The position numbers and the translations under genes were made by a program. The notes below the pieces were generated by a model. It was not told the origin of the DNA and did not search any database. It saw only the letters and a list, made by a program, of their open reading frames with translations. From IMG/VR virus record IMGVR_UViG_3300037847_002973, positions 1 to 29,896 of that record: 29,896 bases of DNA; one strand, 5' to 3'. Of this stretch, positions 27,749 to 29,896 are shown in pieces. The stretch is from a virus. Positions within the stretch are counted from its first letter, which is position 1, and every line of letters begins with the position of its first letter.

Positions 27749-27756
27749 TATTTATC
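27749..27756 (-). promoter_or_regulatory. Possible late promoter GATAAATA
   Basis: The minus strand reads GATAAATA (27756-27749), seven of eight matches to the T4 late box TATAAATA. It overlaps the TAA stop (27754-27752) of the 48-aa ORF, just as the box at 3949-3956 overlaps the stop of the giant gene. By T4 spacing, transcription would begin near 27743, just upstream of the stem-loop, and would cover the 51-aa ORF, gp25 and gp6. The first base is off consensus, so it is a candidate only. Confidence 0.35.
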
Positions 27757-27898
27757 GACCTTGACCGCGATAACGCTTTTTAGCATTATTTCGACTGGTT
27801 GCAGCATATTTTGTATGCTGACCTCCACCTTGACGAGTCTTTTTCGGGGTGGTCTCGATCATATTGCCGCCAGAGAGCGACTTTTTCATTTTTGCCAT
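27752..27898 (-). CDS. Small basic 48-aa protein of unknown function
   Basis: Read directly on the minus strand: ATG at 27898, TAA at 27754-27752, 48 residues (MAKMKKSLSGGNMIETTPKK... and ending KKRYRGQGR). AGGAG (27912-27908) lies nine bases upstream, inside the end of the PAAR gene, and the ATG follows that gene's stop by 4 bp. It is strongly basic, with about 14 Lys/Arg and one acidic residue, and is rich in Gly, Ser and Asn, so it is probably largely unstructured. The tight spacing and ribosome site argue for a real gene. I recall similar short basic ORFs beside baseplate genes in marine T4-like phages but cannot confirm that here. RNA, DNA or negatively charged protein surfaces are plausible partners. 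Confidence 0.75.
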   Translation of the reverse strand: MAKMKKSLSGGNMIETTPKKTRQGGGQHTKYAATSRNNAKKRYRGQGR

Positions 27899-27902
27899 AA
27901 TT

Positions 27903-28451
27903 TTAAGCTCCTACAAATACGTTTGGACTGCTACCTGCAACTTTGGACAAACAACCATATGGTCCTGTTCCTGGTGTTACACCAAAAGGATCATTGAATC
28001 TACCCAATCTTTTTTTATTTACGAAGACTGTAGCAGTGGTAGCAACTAGTTTCCTAGGATGTCCTGCAGCAGTCTCTCGTGCCCCTCCAAGGTCTGTCAA
28101 CCACCATGCTGGGGTAGACAATGTAGTTAGGCATTTATAACCTGTAGAGGTCGTTACATGCAATGTGGGGGTTGGGTGTGGGGTTAATTCGTCTTGGTCC
28201 ACAATGGGCACCTTTTTATTAATTAGCACATTTGTCACTGCTGGTCCAGCAGGGAGTTGTGCAACTGGTGGCCAAAGTGTTACTGGTTCTTGAGTTGCTA
28301 TGGGAACTTGTCCCATATCAGGTCTCATTGGGGGGTGTGGACATGGAGAAAGCATACCTCCTACATGTCCTGGGTGTGCAGTAGATCCCGAACCTTTTCC
28401 GTGACCACTACAGGTCCCCATATACAATGCTGCTCCTAGTCCTGATGGCAT
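27903..28451 (-). CDS. PAAR-like spike-tip protein
   Basis: 182 aa. PAAR proteins form the metal-stabilised pointed tip on the central spike of contractile tails (T4 gp5.4 is the short counterpart). The C-terminal half shows the family pattern: VFVNKKRLGRFNDPFG (about 143-158), matching the VxVNGxxxxRxGDP motif, and the closing SSPNVFVGA (174-182). An earlier VLINKKVPIVDQDELTPH looks like a first, more diverged copy. The N-terminus is rich in Gly, Pro, His and Cys (C14, H17, H26, H29, C37, H39), candidate metal ligands in addition to the usual tip set. At 182 aa it is about twice the length of a minimal PAAR protein (about 95-100 aa). It sits 2 bp after the preceding structural gene and 4 bp before the 48-aa ORF. 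Confidence 0.8.
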   Translation of the reverse strand: MPSGLGAALYMGTCSGHGKGSGSTAHPGHVGGMLSPCPHPPMRPDMGQVPIATQEPVTLWPPVAQLPAGPAVTNVLINKKVPIVDQDELTPHPTPTLHVTTSTGYKCLTTLSTPAWWLTDLGGARETAAGHPRKLVATTATVFVNKKRLGRFNDPFGVTPGTGPYGCLSKVAGSSPNVFVGA

Positions 28452-28453
28452 GA

Positions 28454-29896
28454 TTAATTAGCAAATCCTGGGTCGTATGGGTTTCCGTATGCTTTAGTAG
28501 CTTCCGATACTCGATCAATACTCCTAGTGAAATTATTGAAAATAGTAATTTCACCTTGTGCAGTCCATTCCTGACATCCTGGTCCTAATAAAGGAGACAT
28601 ACTATAAAGATATGAAATAGTAGTCGAGTTTCCTTGATCATCAGTAGTCGTTTCGTCTGCTCTGGTAGATGATCCTGGTACATTGCATGTAAAATGCGAT
28701 TTACCAATATCAACGGGAGTGCATGTTAAAGATACTTGAATTGACGTTTGACGGGTAGTATCTGGGCGATACTGCTTCATAAGATATTTAGTGTATTCGG
28801 AAGCATATGGCAATTGTGTCAAACTTCCTTGTACAGTTTCAACTAAATTTTCTTGATACCGCTCTTTCCGTGGAATTACGTCTTGAATTAGTGCTTCAAA
28901 CGTTGCATCGCGCCTAGGTTGGTCTGCTGCTTTCTCATCACGATAGATATTTTTCAATTCTTCAGTGATAGGAGTCTGATTTAAGTGATCTACGTTGTAT
29001 TTTGACGTATATTCTTGCTTCAGAGGTTCAATATCCTCTCTCCTATACAATTCTTGTGCAAATTCTTGCTCTCGAACGCGATTGATATCGGGTCTAACCT
29101 CATAACGAGGTATTCTTTCAGTTTCTTCGATTACTTTTTTGCGTGCATTGTACAATTCTTCAATTTCTTGAATGGCATCACTTGCAATTGGCGATTTTTC
29201 TACCCCATTTTCTACTGTATTAGGCAAAGTTGTTAAAAGATCCTTAAAATCTTGCAAAGTTTGCGTAGAATATCCCTCATGTTCCTTCTCTGTTGGGATA
29301 TCTCGGTAAATATTCTCTACAAATAGTCTAGGACGATTGTTGACACCAGCATCTTCATCAAATCCACCATCATATCCCGCACCAGCATCAGTAATTTGCA
29401 CTGCAGTGAGCACTCCATTACTAAAAGTACCCTTTACTTTAGCAGGAATTCCATTTTCTGACGCAGGTTGTGTAATATTTAACACAGGTTCCGTGCCAGT
29501 TTGATTCCAACCACTACCACCATCGACAATATTGATGCCTGTAACCCGTCCATTTTCAATAATACCCTCTGCTACGGGTTGAATTGCGGTAGTTAGTGTG
29601 TCAATTGCTTCTTTATCAAGGTCAGCAGTGAGAAATTGCACGCTTTTTTCCAAAAATTCATACAAACCGATCAAACATGCGCGGTCTGGAATGCCATGTC
29701 CCGCGACAGCAGTAATTTGATGCTGTCTACTAGAGGTATATTGCGTGTCTTTTGTAAATGCACTACCAGATCCGTCCAAATATAAGACATGATAACTAAA
29801 ATTTGAGTAATCAGTGTGGAAAGTGCGTGTAATAGTATGACCATTGATGGTATCACCTGGTCTCAATAGGTTAAAACTAGTAGATCCTGAAGGAAT
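28454..29896 (-). CDS. Virion structural protein (baseplate/hub region), N-terminus beyond right edge
   Basis: 480 residues are visible. A TTG at 29866 could be taken as a start, but the frame stays open to the last base and reads IPSGSTSFNLLRPGDTING, so the true N-terminus lies outside. Visible parts: a beta-rich opening (PGDTINGHTITRTF); a helix around LIGLYEFLEKSVQFL; two GSGY-type repeats (DGGSGWNQ near 29510-29530 and DAGAGYDGG near 29365-29390); a long charged, helix-prone stretch (about 28800-29280) rich in Glu, Arg and Lys; and a closing beta domain with LTCTP..FTCNVPG and ending YGNPYDPGFAN. The GSGY repeats tie it to the giant and the YHYH protein. Lying directly upstream of the PAAR gene it could be the C-terminal part of a gp5-like hub or another baseplate protein, but I see no lysozyme motif and do not name it. 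Confidence 0.75.
   Translation of the reverse strand: MPSGSTSFNLLRPGDTINGHTITRTFHTDYSNFSYHVLYLDGSGSAFTKDTQYTSSRQHQITAVAGHGIPDRACLIGLYEFLEKSVQFLTADLDKEAIDTLTTAIQPVAEGIIENGRVTGINIVDGGSGWNQTGTEPVLNITQPASENGIPAKVKGTFSNGVLTAVQITDAGAGYDGGFDEDAGVNNRPRLFVENIYRDIPTEKEHEGYSTQTLQDFKDLLTTLPNTVENGVEKSPIASDAIQEIEELYNARKKVIEETERIPRYEVRPDINRVREQEFAQELYRREDIEPLKQEYTSKYNVDHLNQTPITEELKNIYRDEKAADQPRRDATFEALIQDVIPRKERYQENLVETVQGSLTQLPYASEYTKYLMKQYRPDTTRQTSIQVSLTCTPVDIGKSHFTCNVPGSSTRADETTTDDQGNSTTISYLYSMSPLLGPGCQEWTAQGEITIFNNFTRSIDRVSEATKAYGNPYDPGFAN

Noticed and set aside
28132-28139. TATAAATG on the minus strand as a late promoter
   Set aside because: Seven of eight matches, but it lies inside the PAAR coding sequence, far from the next start, and such near matches are expected by chance in AT-rich DNA.
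29864-29866. TTG as the start codon of the right-edge gene
   Set aside because: The frame remains open upstream to the end of the window and reads plausible protein sequence (IPSGSTSFNLLRPG), so the TTG is more likely an internal leucine.

Overview
The window is a slice of the tail/baseplate block of a T4-like myovirus, most likely a marine cyanophage; a T4-like pelagiphage or other marine myovirus cannot be excluded. The grounds are T4-family baseplate genes (gp25, gp6, a gp7-like wedge protein, a PAAR spike tip), AT-rich DNA, T4-type late promoter motifs, and modules I associate with marine T4-like phages (YHYH domain, GSGYxxxP repeats, cupredoxin-like domains). I see no tRNA, integrase, transposon, CRISPR array or host gene.

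Every supported gene lies on the minus strand, so the operon reads from the right end to the left. In transcription order: (1) a structural protein cut by the right edge (28454-29896); (2) a PAAR-like spike-tip protein (27903-28451); (3) a 48-aa basic ORF (27752-27898); (4) a 51-aa ORF (27540-27695) whose start codon sits in a predicted RNA stem; (5) gp25 (27130-27549); (6) gp6 (25082-27130); (7) a 7041-aa giant (3952-25077) filling 71% of the window; (8) a 415-aa protein with a gp9/gp10-like N-terminus and a cupredoxin-like C-terminus (2681-3928); (9) a YHYH/cupredoxin structural protein of at least 891 aa running off the left edge (1-2674). Genes abut or overlap with gaps of 2-24 bp, apart from a 56-bp regulatory gap upstream of the 51-aa ORF. 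The two small ORFs and both edge-truncated genes are easily missed by length- or start/stop-based gene calling. No gene-free stretch longer than 60 bp exists.

The most striking content is the giant protein. Three short stretches, near residues 17-50, 692-714 and 3450-3490, resemble consecutive parts of the C-terminal half of T4 gp7, the baseplate wedge initiator. Between and after them lie thousands of residues of added modules: GSGY repeats, a YHYH domain, a propeller-like region, two LamG-like domains, alpha-helical Cys modules, a nine-copy LTFTC/HTFVSA array, a carbohydrate-binding-like jelly roll and NGVxQxP modules. Several modules appear inserted inside others.

Together the genes would build the wedge (gp25, gp6, gp7-like), the spike tip (PAAR) and the periphery of the baseplate. 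The giant and its two downstream neighbours probably form an elaborate outer baseplate or adhesion apparatus. That role is inference; the family assignments rest on motifs compared with remembered T4 sequences, not on a search.
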